Positions 53,129 to 53,492 of a DNA stretch of 53,492 nucleotides are shown piece by piece. Position numbers and translations under genes: made by a program. The stretch is from Methanosarcina sp. DH2. GTDB taxonomy: Archaea; Halobacteriota; Methanosarcinia; Methanosarcinales; Methanosarcinaceae. Within the stretch, counting starts at the first letter, position 1, and every line of letters begins with the position of its first letter. The stretch lies in the NCBI RefSeq assembly GCF_020804225.1, contig NZ_WJBI01000023.1, forward strand, positions 1 to 53,492, in the 5' to 3' direction. The notes below the pieces were generated by a model. The model had not been told where the DNA came from. It searched no databases and worked only from the letters and a program-made list of their open reading frames with translations.

Positions 53129-53492
53129 TTATTGAACTGGAACTCTAAACGTTAGTAATTCCTTTAAAGTCCATATGTGATCGGTTATTCCTTCTACCAT
53201 TGCTGGGGTTCTTTGGAACCATTTTCTATTTCCAGAGTTTATTTCTAATCTTAGGGACTTATGAGGTTTTATAAAGTTATACCATGCCTGGAATAAATCA
53301 AAAGCTTTCTGATGCATCTTCATTGTTTTACTGAAATTCATCCCTTTTCTTATAAATCTTGCAAGAGATGTCCTGATCGTAAGATTTATCCTTTCTGCAT
53401 ATGAAGTGCCAATATAACTCTCCGAATTAGTTCCAAGCATTTTGAATATTTCTTTAGGATCTCCAAAAATGATACATTGAATTGTTTCAACT
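53129..53492 (-). CDS. IS1-type transposase, C-terminal part (runs off the window)
   Basis: The frame from the right edge (VETIQCIIFGDPKEIFKMLG) continues YIGTSYAERINLTIRTSLAR, FIRKGMNFSKTMKMHQKAFD and WYNFIKPHKSLRLEI to the stop at 53129. The E-R-x-N-L-x-I-R...NFSK...H pattern is the C-terminal DDE region of IS1-family transposases. The N-terminus lies beyond position 53492. The element's left-hand end, just past the stop, probably lies near 53115 (GTGTCCCCAAGT). Confidence 0.85.
   Translation of the reverse strand, partial: VETIQCIIFGDPKEIFKMLGTNSESYIGTSYAERINLTIRTSLARFIRKGMNFSKTMKMHQKAFDLFQAWYNFIKPHKSLRLEINSGNRKWFQRTPAMVEGITDHIWTLKELLTFRVPVQ

Overview
The window looks like a Methanosarcina chromosome segment. 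The signs are an archaeal topoisomerase IA, a two-subunit class I fumarase, a Tsr3 rRNA-modification enzyme, a DUF1724-type methanogen regulator, an iron-sulfur flavoprotein, a secreted papain/PKD/NosD/pre-PGF protein, a COG1361 ABC-exporter operon, AT-rich spacers, and many insertion-sequence and MITE remnants. The species cannot be fixed from the sequence alone.

Layout. The left edge is the 3' end of an IS200/IS605-type tnpB element abutting a universal stress protein gene. Positions 1.7-20 kb are mostly ordinary: two very small genes, topA, a TIGR00725-like gene with a frameshift, tsr3, the 1528-residue secreted protein, a membrane cluster (HdeD-like, a small membrane protein, a DHA2-like MFS carrier), a regulator, fumAB, a DUF169 protein and a flavoprotein. 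From about 19.6 kb to the right end the region is accessory and strongly eroded. A type I restriction operon (hsdM, hsdR) is split by a 4.2-kb island of small regulatory and membrane genes; hsdM is truncated, no hsdS is present, and a short inverted-repeat element lies at the hsdR start. An ABC-exporter operon (31.4-34.6 kb) is bracketed by two direct copies of a 162-bp MITE. Next come a phytoene-desaturase-like oxidoreductase with its TetR regulator and a large palindromic operator, and a secreted ComEC-like metallo-beta-lactamase with a DUF3006 partner. After that is a graveyard of defence and mobile genes: a BrxL (BREX) remnant, an IS630 remnant, two archaeal-ATPase remnants and a DpnII/MboI-like nuclease remnant, mixed with intact genes (HAD hydrolase, cytosine-deaminase-like enzyme, RibD-C/DHFR-like reductase, DUF433/DUF5615 toxin-antitoxin pair, YkgJ-like cysteine protein). 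An IS1-type transposase runs off the right edge.

Functional links. fumA and fumB overlap by one base and form one enzyme. The COG1361 protein, FtsX-type permease and ATPase form one exporter. The two TetR genes each sit beside palindromes that look like their own operators. The DUF433/DUF5615 pair is a classic overlapping antitoxin-toxin unit.

Two patterns stand out. First, at least nine sites show an apparent loss of one base, often in a short homopolymer, that breaks an otherwise good reading frame; either this is an assembly with indel errors or the region is decaying. Second, several distinct hairpin or inverted-repeat elements occur more than once, including a nested hairpin pair at 46.0 and 46.6 kb whose outer stem pairs in both copies despite sequence change, flanking a possible 40-residue membrane peptide gene.
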